Below the pieces are notes generated by a model. It made no database searches and had not been told where the DNA came from. It worked only from the letters and a program-made list of their open reading frames with translations. A stretch of DNA of 64,000 nucleotides from contig NZ_AUHM01000001.1 of NCBI RefSeq assembly GCF_000423185.1, positions 1-64,000 on the forward strand. Direction: 5' to 3'. Below are positions 26,523-35,252 of this stretch, piece by piece (position 1 is the first letter of the stretch; each line of letters opens with the position of its first letter). This DNA is from Inquilinus limosus DSM 16000 (lineage in GTDB: Bacteria; Pseudomonadota; Alphaproteobacteria; DSM-16000; Inquilinaceae). A program made the position numbers and the translations under genes.

Positions 26523-27715
26523 GGTCGGATCCTCGTGCGGAAGTCGGCGTCAGAGTGCGTCCGGCGGAACGGGCGGTCGAGCGCGATGTCGATGACGAAG
26601 GCCAGGAGCAGCGCCGCGGCGCCGAGCGCGAACAGCAGGGCATGGCCGGAGCCGCCGGCGAACAGGGCGGAGCAGCCGTAGGCCGCGGCCGCCTGGCCGA
26701 TGGCGAAGCCGGCGGTGGCCCGGCGCCAGGCGGCGTCCCGCGCGGCCGGATCGGCGACCAGCGCCTGGACCTGTCCGAGCACCAGCGGCACGATGCCGGG
26801 CACGAAGGCGCCGACGATCAGGCTGGAGGCGGCCAGCGCCACGGTTCCATTCGCTATCGCCGGCAGCCCGACGGCCGCCGCCTGGACCAGGAAGGCGAGG
26901 CGCAGCGCGATCCGGAAGCCGACCCGGTCGGCCAACCGGCCGAGCAGCACCGGCCCGGCCACCGCGCCGAGGCCGAACAGCACCCAGTCGACGGCGCCGG
27001 CCGCCAGGCCGCGGTGGAGGCCGCGCACCACGAAATCGACCAGGAAGACCATGTGCGGCACCAGCCCGACGGCGTTCAGCGCGTATTCCACGGTCAAGCC
27101 GGCCAGCGCCACGGCGGGCGGGCGGACGGATGCCGGAGCCGCCGCAGCGGCTGGCACGGCCTCGGGCCAGCCGCCCCAGCCCAGCGCCGTCAGCGCCAGG
27201 GCCAGGACGCCGAGGCCGGCCCAGGTGGCCTCGAGCCCGGCCTGCAGCAGCAGCGGCACCAGCGTGCCGGAAGCGGCGATGCCGAGCCCGACGCCGGCGA
27301 AGATCAGCCCGCCGGCGCGGCCGCGATGCGCCGGCTCGATCCCAGGCAGCACCGCCGGCGCGGCCAGCACCATGATCGCCCCGCCGGCGAGGCCGGCGGC
27401 GAAGCGCCAGGCCAGCAGCCAGAGCGGCGACAACGGCACGGCGCAGGCCAGGAAGGCGATGGCGGCGAGCAGCATCATGCCGCGCAGCGGCGGCACCGGC
27501 CCCGCCGGCGCGGCCAGCCGCCGGGCGCACAGCGCCCCGGCGAGGTAGCCGACGAGATTGGCGGCGCCGAGCTGCGCGGCCGCGCCCGGCGTCAGCCAGC
27601 CGGCGGCGACGAGCGGCGGGATCAGCGGCGTATAGGCGAAACGCGCCAGGCCGATGCCGACCAGGCTCGCGCACAGCGCGGACAGGACCGGGCGGGGAAG
27701 GATGGCGGACGACAT
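26501..27715 (-). CDS. YbfB/YjiJ family MFS transporter
   Basis: A 404-residue inner-membrane transporter with about 12 helices, many small residues and R-F-A-Y-T-P-L-I-P-P in the first helix, the family mark (PF06779). Substrates in this family are poorly known. It lies 74 bases downstream of a LysR gene on the same strand, and its last 22 bases overlap the nitronate monooxygenase. LysR plus YbfB is a common pairing. Start ATG at MSSAIL; the ribosome site is weak. Confidence 0.9.
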   Translation of the reverse strand: MSSAILPRPVLSALCASLVGIGLARFAYTPLIPPLVAAGWLTPGAAAQLGAANLVGYLAGALCARRLAAPAGPVPPLRGMMLLAAIAFLACAVPLSPLWLLAWRFAAGLAGGAIMVLAAPAVLPGIEPAHRGRAGGLIFAGVGLGIAASGTLVPLLLQAGLEATWAGLGVLALALTALGWGGWPEAVPAAAAAPASVRPPAVALAGLTVEYALNAVGLVPHMVFLVDFVVRGLHRGLAAGAVDWVLFGLGAVAGPVLLGRLADRVGFRIALRLAFLVQAAAVGLPAIANGTVALAASSLIVGAFVPGIVPLVLGQVQALVADPAARDAAWRRATAGFAIGQAAAAYGCSALFAGGSGHALLFALGAAALLLAFVIDIALDRPFRRTHSDADFRTRIRPCPSSPR

Positions 27716-27789
27716 GCCGCCAAGATAGGGAGGCCGATCCTTCTTGAATAATAGTTGCTTCTGATCGCCGCCATCACTGTACCAGATGC

Positions 27790-28686
27790 CTACTCCGCCG
27801 CCCGGGCCGCGCCGGCGCCGCGGAACAGGCCGAGGAAGGCGGCCAGGGCGCTGGTTGCCGGTGCGTCGCGGTGGCGGATGAACAGCGTCTCGACCCGCGC
27901 CTCGGCCGGCGGCAGGCTGTGCACGGCCACCCGTCCGCCCGCCCAGACCGGGCCGATCAGGGCGCGCGGCAGCAGGGTGACGCCGAGCCCGGCGGCGACG
28001 CAGCCGAAGATCGCCTCGAGCGTGCCGAATTCGAGCCGGCGCAGGCCGACCGCCCCGCGCCGCGCCAGCACCTCCTCCAGCCGCTGGCGGTAGGAGCAGC
28101 CGGCCCGCAGCACCACGATGCGCAGGCCGCCGGATGCGGCGCCTTCGGCCAGGATCCGGTCGAGCCCGCCCGCGTCGGGCGCGGTCAGCAGCACCAGTTC
28201 CTCCTCGAACACGACCTCGGCCGCGAGATCGGGATGATGCACCGGGCCGCAGACGAAGGCGCCGTCGAGCCGCCGCGCCAGCACCTCGGCCGCCAGCTCG
28301 GCGGTGGTGCCGGTGCGCAGCACCAGGTCGACCGCCGGATGGGCCGCGGCATAGGCGGCCAGGGCGGGCGACAGCCGCAGCGCCGCGGTGGTCTCGAGCG
28401 CGCCGAGAGTCAGGGTCCCGCCGGGCGTGCCGTCGTCGCGCGCCGCCCGCGCCGCATCCTCCAGCAGCTGCCGCACCCGACCGGCATAGGGCAGGAGGCG
28501 CCGCCCGGCCGCGGTCAGCGCGACGCCGCGGCTGTGCCGCTCGAACAGAGCCTGGCCCAGCTCCTCCTCCAGCGCCCGGATCCGGGCGGTGACGTTGGAC
28601 TGGACGGTGTGCAGCTCGGCCGCCGCCCGGCCGATGCCGCCGGTGCGGGCCACCGCCTCGAACACCCTGAGATCCCTGTCGTTCAC
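27790..28686 (-). CDS. LysR family transcriptional regulator
   Basis: A 298-residue LysR regulator. The N-terminal winged helix reads D-R-D-L-R-V-F-E-A-V-A-R-T-G-G-I-G-R-A-A-A-E-L then V-Q-S-N-V-T-A-R-I-R-A-L-E-E-E-L-G. An effector-binding domain follows from about 90. The GTG start is chosen by the family N-terminus; the upstream extension lacks similarity. It probably controls the MFS/nitronate monooxygenase unit directly downstream, which is on the same strand rather than divergent. Confidence 0.92.
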   Translation of the reverse strand: MNDRDLRVFEAVARTGGIGRAAAELHTVQSNVTARIRALEEELGQALFERHSRGVALTAAGRRLLPYAGRVRQLLEDAARAARDDGTPGGTLTLGALETTAALRLSPALAAYAAAHPAVDLVLRTGTTAELAAEVLARRLDGAFVCGPVHHPDLAAEVVFEEELVLLTAPDAGGLDRILAEGAASGGLRIVVLRAGCSYRQRLEEVLARRGAVGLRRLEFGTLEAIFGCVAAGLGVTLLPRALIGPVWAGGRVAVHSLPPAEARVETLFIRHRDAPATSALAAFLGLFRGAGAARAAE

Positions 28687-28921
28687 GATGCGCCCCGCAC
28701 GTTCGGGTCCGGGAGGACGGCGCGATTGTATCGGAGGATGCCGCCCACATGGACTCGGCATTACCAAAAGGTAAGTACGCCGCAGTGGCGCTTCCCCCTA
28801 CTCTCCGGCCGGGTCAAACGCCCGCGGCACCGTCTCGGCGTGCGACGGTCCGGCGGGAGCGGTTGCAAGCCCTCTCGGTCCGTCCTGCCAGCGATCCGCT
28901 GTCCGAGAGCCTGACGCGCCC

Positions 28922-29611
28922 ATGCAGATCCTTCTGATCGAAGACGATATCGAGACGGCACAGCACATCATCGCCTCCCTGCGGGACGCCGACCACACGG
29001 TCGATCATTGCGTCACCGGGGCCGACGGGCTGGCCCGCGCCGCGGCCGCCCGTTCGGGTTGCGCCCCCCGCCTCCTGATCGTCGACCGGATGCTGCCGGA
29101 CATCGACGGCATCACCCTCGCCAGCCGACTGCGCCAGGACGGCAACACGGTGCCGATCCTGTTCCTGACCACGCTGGGCGGCGTCAGCGACCGGGTCGAG
29201 GGGCTGAACGCCGGCGGCGACGACTATCTGGTCAAGCCCTTCGCCGTGGCGGAGCTGCTGGCCCGGATCGACGCCCTGGCCCGGCGCGCCGGCGCCGCCG
29301 CGGTCGAGACCGCACTGCGCGTCGCCGATCTCGAGATCGACCTGCTGAAGCGCACCGCCACCCGGGCCGGCCAGTCGATCGACCTGCAGCCGCGCGAGTT
29401 CAAGCTGCTGGAATATCTGATGCGGCATTCCGGCCAGATCGTCACCCGCACCATGCTGCTGGAGCATGTGTGGGAGTTCCATTTCGAGCCGCAGACGACG
29501 GTGGTGGAAACCCATATCAGCCGGCTGCGCAGCAAGATCGACCGCGGCTTCGAAGCCCCCCTGCTCGACACCGTCCGCGGCGTGGGATACTGCCTCCGTG
29601 ATCCTGGGTAG
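28922..29611 (+). CDS. OmpR-family response regulator
   Basis: A 229-residue two-component regulator. The receiver has acidic E7-D8-D9, phospho-acceptor Asp55 in V-D-R-M-L-P-D and Lys105 in L-V-K-P-F. The winged-helix domain (about 130-225) contains L-Q-P-R-E-F-K-L-L-E-Y-L-M and H-I-S-R-L-R-S-K-I, ending R-G-V-G-Y-C-L. The kinase gene begins 14 bases before this one ends. The ligand and the regulon are unknown. Confidence 0.95.
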   Translation: MQILLIEDDIETAQHIIASLRDADHTVDHCVTGADGLARAAAARSGCAPRLLIVDRMLPDIDGITLASRLRQDGNTVPILFLTTLGGVSDRVEGLNAGGDDYLVKPFAVAELLARIDALARRAGAAAVETALRVADLEIDLLKRTATRAGQSIDLQPREFKLLEYLMRHSGQIVTRTMLLEHVWEFHFEPQTTVVETHISRLRSKIDRGFEAPLLDTVRGVGYCLRDPG

Positions 29612-31106
29612 ACTGGTCCGCACCGCGACGTTCCGGCTGGCGGCGGGCTTCGCCGCGCTGTTCAGCGTCTCGATCATCGCGGTGTCCAGCATCGTCTACG
29701 TGGCGATGACGCGGTATTCCGACCAGCAGATCGACCTGTCGATCAGCGCCGAGATGAAGACGGTCCGGGATTCGGTGATCGGCGCCTCGCCGCCCGAGAT
29801 CGTCAAGGCGATCAACGACCGCATCACCGACATCGACCCCGACTATTTCTACTTCGCGCTGGAGGACGCCGACGGCGGCGTGCTGGCCGGCAATCTGCGG
29901 CCGGTGCCGGCGGTGACCGGCTGGGCCGACATCCCGCTGGAGACGACCGACGGCGACGGCAACCCCGAGCGGCACACGATCCGCGGCCTGGGCGTCGACC
30001 TGACGCCGGAGCTGCACCTGTTCATCGGCCGCGACACCCACGACCTGGACGAGCTGCAGGAGGGCATCACCCGCTTCTTCCTGGCCGGTGCGGCGGCGAC
30101 GGTGCTGCTGGCGCTGGCCGGCGGGCTGGTGCTGAGCGCCCGGTTCCTGCGCCGGGTGGAGGCGGTGAACACCGCTGCCCGCCATATCATGGACGGCCAT
30201 CTCGACGAGCGGGTGCCGAGCCGCGGCAAGGCCGACGAGTTCGACCGCCTGGCCGACAACCTGAACGCCATGCTGGACCGCATCCAGCAGCTGATGCAGG
30301 GGCTGCACCAGGTCTCCAGCGACATCGCGCACGACCTGCGCACGCCGCTGTCGCATATGCGCCAGCGGCTGGAGGCGGCACGGCTGAAGGCCGCCTCGGC
30401 CGCCGACTACGACGCTGCGGTGGAGCGGGCCGTGGCCGACATCGACGGCATCCTCGCCATCTTCGCGGCGCTGCTGCGCATCGCCCAGATCGAGTCCGGG
30501 GCGCGGCGCGAGGGCTTCGCCCCGGTCGACCTCTCGGGGATATTCGAGACCATCATCGACACCTACGGTCCGGTGGCCGACGATTCCGGGCACCGGCTGA
30601 CCGGCACCGTGGCCCCCGGCCTGCGGGTGCGCGGCGACCGACAGCTGCTGACCCAGATGCTGGCCAATCTGGTGGAGAACGCGATCCGCCACACCCCGCC
30701 CGGGACCGGGATCGCGGTGTCCCTGGCGCCGGGGCCGGACGGCCCGGTCGGGCAGGTGCGCGACACCGGCCCCGGCATCCCCGAGGCGGCGCGGGAGAAG
30801 GTGTTCCAGCGCTTCTTCCGGCTCGACGCCAGCCGGATGACCCCGGGCAGCGGGCTGGGCCTCAGCCTGGTCGCGGCGGTGGCGCAGCTGCACGAGATCC
30901 GGCTGACCCTGTCGGACAACCGCCCCGGCTTGGCGGTGGCGCTTGATTTCGGCGAGGCGGCCAGGCCCGCCACGGCCGTGCGCGGCGCCGCGGCCCGCGG
31001 CGAAACCCGGCACCGGCGCGTGCCTGGCCCGGCGCCGAAAGGTCGTGGGGGCCGTCCGGCTTCCGGGCATGCGGTGTCGCTGGGCTTCGGGCGCCGCCGG
31101 CCATAG
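29598..31106 (+). CDS. sensor histidine kinase, two-helix membrane type
   Basis: The partner of the regulator before it, 502 residues. Two membrane helices (about 10-35 and 158-178) flank a periplasmic sensor of about 120 residues. HAMP follows, then HisKA with H-D-L-R-T-P-L-S-H-M and HATPase with N-L-V-E-N-A-I-R-H, D-T-G-P-G-I-P and G-S-G-L-G-L-S. A GTG start overlaps the regulator by 14 nt. After the ATPase domain an Arg/Ala/Gly-rich tail of about 45 residues runs to the stop, unlike other family members. It may be disordered, or the result of a lost upstream stop. Confidence 0.92.
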   Translation: MILGRLVRTATFRLAAGFAALFSVSIIAVSSIVYVAMTRYSDQQIDLSISAEMKTVRDSVIGASPPEIVKAINDRITDIDPDYFYFALEDADGGVLAGNLRPVPAVTGWADIPLETTDGDGNPERHTIRGLGVDLTPELHLFIGRDTHDLDELQEGITRFFLAGAAATVLLALAGGLVLSARFLRRVEAVNTAARHIMDGHLDERVPSRGKADEFDRLADNLNAMLDRIQQLMQGLHQVSSDIAHDLRTPLSHMRQRLEAARLKAASAADYDAAVERAVADIDGILAIFAALLRIAQIESGARREGFAPVDLSGIFETIIDTYGPVADDSGHRLTGTVAPGLRVRGDRQLLTQMLANLVENAIRHTPPGTGIAVSLAPGPDGPVGQVRDTGPGIPEAAREKVFQRFFRLDASRMTPGSGLGLSLVAAVAQLHEIRLTLSDNRPGLAVALDFGEAARPATAVRGAAARGETRHRRVPGPAPKGRGGRPASGHAVSLGFGRRRP

Positions 31107-31194
31107 CCACGCCGCCGCGCCGGGGATATGCTTCCGGCATAACATGCTGCACGGCCGGGCTTTTCCGGCAGCGGCCGCCCCGACCGGAACGGCG

Positions 31195-33192
31195 ATGGAT
31201 TTCACCGGCCATAGTCTGTCCCATTCCCTGATGCCCGGCCATGATCCCTGGCTGGCGGCTCTGGCCGTCCTGGTCGCGGTGCTCGCCTCCTACGTCGCTT
31301 TCGACCTCGGCAAGCGCATCCGCGCCGCCCGGGGCGCGGCGCGCCTGCCGTGGCTGGCCGGCGGCGCGGTGGCGATGGGCGGCGGCATCTGGTCGATGCA
31401 CTTCATCGCCATGCTGGCCCTGCACCTGCCGGCCGGCTTCGCCTACGACCTGCGGCTGACCCTGCTGTCGCTGCTGATCGCCGCGCTGGCGACCGGCGCC
31501 GGCTTCGCCGTGGCCACGCTCGGCAAAGCGGCGCCGCTGCCGCTGCTGGCGGGCGGCCTGTGCCTGGGCCTGGGCATCGCCGGCATGCATTACGTCGGCA
31601 TGGCCGCGATCGTGCCCCCCGGCCGCATCGCCTACCACCCGGCCATCCTGGCCCTGTCGGTGGCGATCGCCCTGGTCACTGCCACCGCCGCACTGCACCT
31701 GGCCCTGTCCGATATCGGGCGCGGCCGGCGGGTGCTGGCCGCATTGGTCATGGGGGCCGCGATCTCCGGCATGCACTTCACCGGCATGGCCGCGGCGCAG
31801 TTCGTGCCCGACCCGGCCGCCGCGACCGGGGCCGGCGCCGCCGGCACGCCGGTGCCGCCGGGCATCCTGGCCGGGCTGATCGCCGCCGCGGATATCGTCG
31901 TCTTCGCCCTGGCCCTGATCGCCGCCCGGCTGGACCGCCGGATCGCGGAGCTGCAGACGCACCGCCGGCTCGCCGTGCTGGACGAACGCCACGCCGCCAC
32001 CCTGAACGCCCTGCCGATGCCGCTGGCGCTGATCGACGAGCACGGCGTCATCCTGACCGCGAACCCGCCCTGGCAATGGCCAGGGGAGCGCGATCGCTTC
32101 GTCGGCGGCGGCTCGCGCCCCGGCGAGGACTATTTCGCGCTGTGCGCCGTCGCCGGGCCGGCGGGCGCCGAGGTGCGGGTGCATCTCGCCGGCGTGGTCC
32201 AGGGCATCCGGCCGGCGGCGCCGGTCGAATACGCGATCGGCGCCGGGGCGGGCGGCCGCACCATCCGCCTGCTGGCCGCGCCGATCGCCGAGGGCCGCGC
32301 GGTCGGCGCCGTGGTGGCGCATCTCGACATCACCGCCGAAAGGCTGGCCGAGCAGCGCATACGCGAGGCGATGCGGACGGTCGAGGCGGCGGACACCGCC
32401 AAGACCACCTTCCTGGCCCATATGAGCCACGAGCTGCGCACGCCGCTGAACGCCATCCTCGGCTTTTCCGAGCTGATCCGCGACGCCCATCTCGGGCCGC
32501 TGCCGGAGCGCTATCGCGGCTATGCCGAGGACATCCACCGTTCGGGCCAGCATCTGCTGGCCCTGGTCAACGACGTGCTCGACCTGTCGCGGGTCGAGTC
32601 CGGCCGGCTGGAGCTGCAGCCCGAGCCGGTCGACCTCGGCAGCGACATCCAGGATGCCGTCAGCCTGGTGGCGCAGCGGGCCGAGGCCCACGACATCACC
32701 ATCGAGCAGCGCGTGGCGCGCGACCTGCCGCTGCTGAACGCCGACCCGCTGCGGCTGCGCCAGATTCTGATCAACCTGCTGACCAACGCGGTGAAGTTCA
32801 CGCCCGATGGCGGCCGCGTCACCATCGATGCCGTGGCGGTGGCGCGGTCGGTCCGCATCACCGTCGCCGATACCGGCATCGGCATGACCGAGCAGGAGAT
32901 CGCCCTGGCGCTGGAGCCGTTCCGCCAGGCGCGCCGCCTGTCACGGCGGCCGCGCGAAGGATCGGGCCTCGGCCTGCCGCTGGCCAAGGCGCTGGTCGAG
33001 AGCCATGGCGGGATGCTGATGATCGACAGCGAGCCCGGCGTCGGCACCCGCGTCACCGTGCTGCTGCCGGCCGCCGGCGAGGCCGCGGCCAGCCCCGCGC
33101 TCCCGGGCGGCTATGAGAGAGCCAGCGGCGGCGGGGCCGTGATCGAGCCGCCGCCGCTCAGCATCGGCCGGCCGGTCAGTCGGCGGCGTTGA
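31195..33192 (+). CDS. MHYT-domain sensor histidine kinase
   Basis: A 665-residue membrane kinase. Seven predicted helices at about 15-250 carry three MHYT-type repeats: M-H-F-I-A-M, M-H-Y-V-G-M and M-H-F-T-G-M, thought to bind copper and to sense a gas such as O2 or NO. A PAS-like segment follows at about 260-390, then HisKA with S-H-E-L-R-T-P-L-N-A-I and HATPase with N-L-L-T-N-A-V-K-F and D-T-G-I-G-M. It is not a GGDEF/EAL protein. GGAACGG precedes the ATG. The last 17 bases overlap a convergent small ORF. Confidence 0.93.
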   Translation: MDFTGHSLSHSLMPGHDPWLAALAVLVAVLASYVAFDLGKRIRAARGAARLPWLAGGAVAMGGGIWSMHFIAMLALHLPAGFAYDLRLTLLSLLIAALATGAGFAVATLGKAAPLPLLAGGLCLGLGIAGMHYVGMAAIVPPGRIAYHPAILALSVAIALVTATAALHLALSDIGRGRRVLAALVMGAAISGMHFTGMAAAQFVPDPAAATGAGAAGTPVPPGILAGLIAAADIVVFALALIAARLDRRIAELQTHRRLAVLDERHAATLNALPMPLALIDEHGVILTANPPWQWPGERDRFVGGGSRPGEDYFALCAVAGPAGAEVRVHLAGVVQGIRPAAPVEYAIGAGAGGRTIRLLAAPIAEGRAVGAVVAHLDITAERLAEQRIREAMRTVEAADTAKTTFLAHMSHELRTPLNAILGFSELIRDAHLGPLPERYRGYAEDIHRSGQHLLALVNDVLDLSRVESGRLELQPEPVDLGSDIQDAVSLVAQRAEAHDITIEQRVARDLPLLNADPLRLRQILINLLTNAVKFTPDGGRVTIDAVAVARSVRITVADTGIGMTEQEIALALEPFRQARRLSRRPREGSGLGLPLAKALVESHGGMLMIDSEPGVGTRVTVLLPAAGEAAASPALPGGYERASGGGAVIEPPPLSIGRPVSRRR

Positions 33193-33394
33193 CCATCGCC
33201 TGGAAGACGCGCCAGGCGACCTCGACCGTGACACCGCCCGCCCGCGCGCCCGCCGCCAGCATGCCGGCCGTCGGCTTGGTCGGGACCGTGGTGATGCCGG
33301 GGTCGCCCATCGCCGTCACCATGTCGAGGGCATAGGTCATCGGGGTCTTCAGCTCGACCACAGTCAGATTATCCGTCATCGCAATGTCGCCCAT
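33176..33394 (-). CDS. small hypothetical protein, 72 residues
   Basis: A short ORF with a good ribosome site (GGGGAG, 9 bases before this ATG; another ATG three codons upstream abuts it). It shows no signal peptide; M-T-Y-A-L-D-M-V-T-A-M-G-D-P-G-I and A-G-V-T-V-E-V-A-W-R-V-F-like stretches suggest one or two helices. Its 3' end overlaps the convergent MHYT kinase by 17 bases. I do not recognise the family and no context gives its function. Confidence 0.5.
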   Translation of the reverse strand: MGDIAMTDNLTVVELKTPMTYALDMVTAMGDPGITTVPTKPTAGMLAAGARAGGVTVEVAWRVFQAMVNAAD

Positions 33395-33697
33395 TTTGGG
33401 CATCTCCCCACTGGTTTAATGCCCACCTTCGGTGCAAGGGCCGTGCCAAGAGGCTGAACCACAGTGGACGGATCAGCCGGACGGATGAGGCCTCAGTCAT
33501 AAGGCTGATTCTGATACTATGTTCCAATATTTAGTTAGATTACAGAATAAAAATACGTCATGGCATTTTGAACCTGACTGCGCACTCGCAATTTGCAACG
33601 TGCGGCGGCATACGATTCGCATTCTGCAACGCTCACGATCCGCCGATCGGGTCCCGCGATTGACGGGCGGAGGCCGCTTCCCTAGGGTTCGCCCGCC
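33395..33697 (+). other. AT-rich intergenic island with promoter
   Basis: This gap is clearly richer in A+T than its surroundings, most of all at 33500-33570. No ORF in it looks coding. A near-consensus promoter TTGACG (33660-33665), 17 bases, TAGGGT (33683-33688) sits at its end. Confidence 0.55.
33660..33688 (+). promoter_or_regulatory. promoter of the DUF952-pyrD operon
   Basis: TTGACG and TAGGGT with a 17-base spacer are close to the sigma-70 form. The predicted transcript would start at about 33695, three bases before the DUF952 ATG at 33698, which has no ribosome site. A leaderless or nearly leaderless message is likely. Confidence 0.55.
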
Positions 33698-34054
33698 ATG
33701 ACCATCTACAAGATCTGCAGCGCGGCGGAATGGGCGGCGGCCGAGGCCGCGGGCGCCTATCGCGGCTCCGCCGTCGACCATCAGGACGGCTTCATCCATT
33801 TCTCGACGGCCGAGCAGGCCGAGGAGACCGCGGCCCGGCACTTCGCCGGCCAGGACGGGCTGGTGCTGGTTGCGGTCGATCCGGCGGCGCTGGGCGACGC
33901 GCTGCGCTGGGAACCGTCGCGCGGCGGCGCCCTGTTCCCGCATCTCTATGGCGAATTGCCGCTGAGCGCGGTGCAGGGCGTGGCGCCGCTGCCGCTGGTC
34001 GAAGGCCGCCACGCCTTTCCACCGCATCTGTTCCCGTCCGTCGCCGCGTCGTGA
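33698..34054 (+). CDS. DUF952 family protein
   Basis: A 118-residue protein of the DUF952 family, of unknown role. Family marks are Y-K-I-C-S-A-A-E-W near the start, D-G-F-I-H-F-S-T-A-E-Q in the middle, and R-G-G-A-L-F-P-H-L-Y-G-E-L-P. The gene overlaps pyrD by GTGA (4 nt), so the two are coupled. This neighbour pair is common in alphaproteobacteria. Confidence 0.9.
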   Translation: MTIYKICSAAEWAAAEAAGAYRGSAVDHQDGFIHFSTAEQAEETAARHFAGQDGLVLVAVDPAALGDALRWEPSRGGALFPHLYGELPLSAVQGVAPLPLVEGRHAFPPHLFPSVAAS

Positions 34055-35118
34055 GCCGGCTCTTCGCCCTCGCGGCGCCGCTGCTGAAGGCGCTGCCGCC
34101 CGAGACGGCGCACCGGGCCACCATCACCGCGCTGAAGCTGGGGCTCGGGCCGGTCATGTCCGAGCCCGACGACCCGGTCCTGGCGGTGACGCTGTGGGGC
34201 CGCCGCTTCGCCAACCCGATCGGCCTCGCCGCCGGCTTCGACAAGGATGCCGAGGTGGTCGACCCGATGCTGCGGCTCGGCCTCGGCTTCGTCGAGATCG
34301 GCAGCGTCACGCCGCGGGCCCAGCCCGGCAATCCGCGGCCGCGGGCCTTCCGGCTGCCGGATCAGCAGGCGCTGATCAACCGCTACGGCTTCAACAACCG
34401 CGGCCACGCCGCCGCCGCGGCCCGGCTGGAGGCGCGGCGGCTGACCGGCGCCGCGGCACCGGGGCTGCTGGGGGTGAATGTCGGCCGCAACAAGGACAGC
34501 CGCGACCCGGAGGCCGACTATGCCGCCGGCATCCGCGCCTTCGCCCGGCTGGCCGACTATCTGGTCGTCAACATCTCCTCGCCCAACACGCCCGGGCTGC
34601 GGGCGATGCAGAGCCGCGAGCCGCTGCAGCGCCTGCTGGCCGCCGTCACCGCGGCCCGGACCGACGGCACGGCGCGGCCGCCGATCCTGGTCAAGATCGC
34701 CCCCGACCTGACGACCGAGGACCTGGAGGACGTCGCCGAGGTGGCGCTGGCCGCCGGCATCGACGGGCTGATCGTGTCCAACACCACCATCGCCCGGCCG
34801 GCCGGGCTGCCGCCGGACCTGGCCGGCGAGCCGGGGGGACTGAGCGGCAGGCCGCTGATGCAGCCTTCGACCGCGGTGCTGCGGCGGATGGCGAAGCTGG
34901 TCGCCGGCCGGCTGCCGCTGGTCGGGGTCGGCGGCGTGGCCAGCGGCGCCGACGCCTACGCCAAGATCCGCGCCGGCGCCAGCCTGGTCCAGCTCTACAC
35001 CGCCCTGGCCTATCGCGGCCCGGCCCTGGTCGGCGAGATCAAGCGCGACCTGGCCGACCGGCTGCGCGCCGACGGCTTCCGCTCGGTCGCCGAGGCGGTC
35101 GGCGCCGATCTGCGCTGA
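34051..35118 (+). CDS. pyrD: quinone-dependent dihydroorotate dehydrogenase
   Basis: Oxidises dihydroorotate to orotate with quinone, the fourth step of pyrimidine synthesis, at the inner membrane. 355 residues. The class 2 N-terminal helix (LFALAAPLLKALPPETAHR) is present. G-L-A-A-G-F-D-K-D-A-E is the FMN/substrate segment. N-I-S-S-P-N-T-P-G-L-R carries the catalytic serine (Ser-Pro-Asn) and V-G-V-G-G-V-A-S-G the phosphate site. The start is GTG overlapping the DUF952 stop. Confidence 0.96.
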   Translation: MSRLFALAAPLLKALPPETAHRATITALKLGLGPVMSEPDDPVLAVTLWGRRFANPIGLAAGFDKDAEVVDPMLRLGLGFVEIGSVTPRAQPGNPRPRAFRLPDQQALINRYGFNNRGHAAAAARLEARRLTGAAAPGLLGVNVGRNKDSRDPEADYAAGIRAFARLADYLVVNISSPNTPGLRAMQSREPLQRLLAAVTAARTDGTARPPILVKIAPDLTTEDLEDVAEVALAAGIDGLIVSNTTIARPAGLPPDLAGEPGGLSGRPLMQPSTAVLRRMAKLVAGRLPLVGVGGVASGADAYAKIRAGASLVQLYTALAYRGPALVGEIKRDLADRLRADGFRSVAEAVGADLR

Positions 35119-35252
35119 CCGCTGCGGCAATGGCTGCGGGTGGACGCCGCCCCGCCAGGATGCGATGACTGGATTGTCGGCCCGATTCGGTCTGGCGTCC
35201 TATGCCGGCCTCGGCCCAACATTCTCCTTTTGGCTTCGAGGAGCTTTCGGCC

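Noticed and set aside
33519-33701. 60-codon ORF in the AT-rich island
   Set aside because: No ribosome site, no family likeness, and it runs over the promoter of the DUF952 gene.
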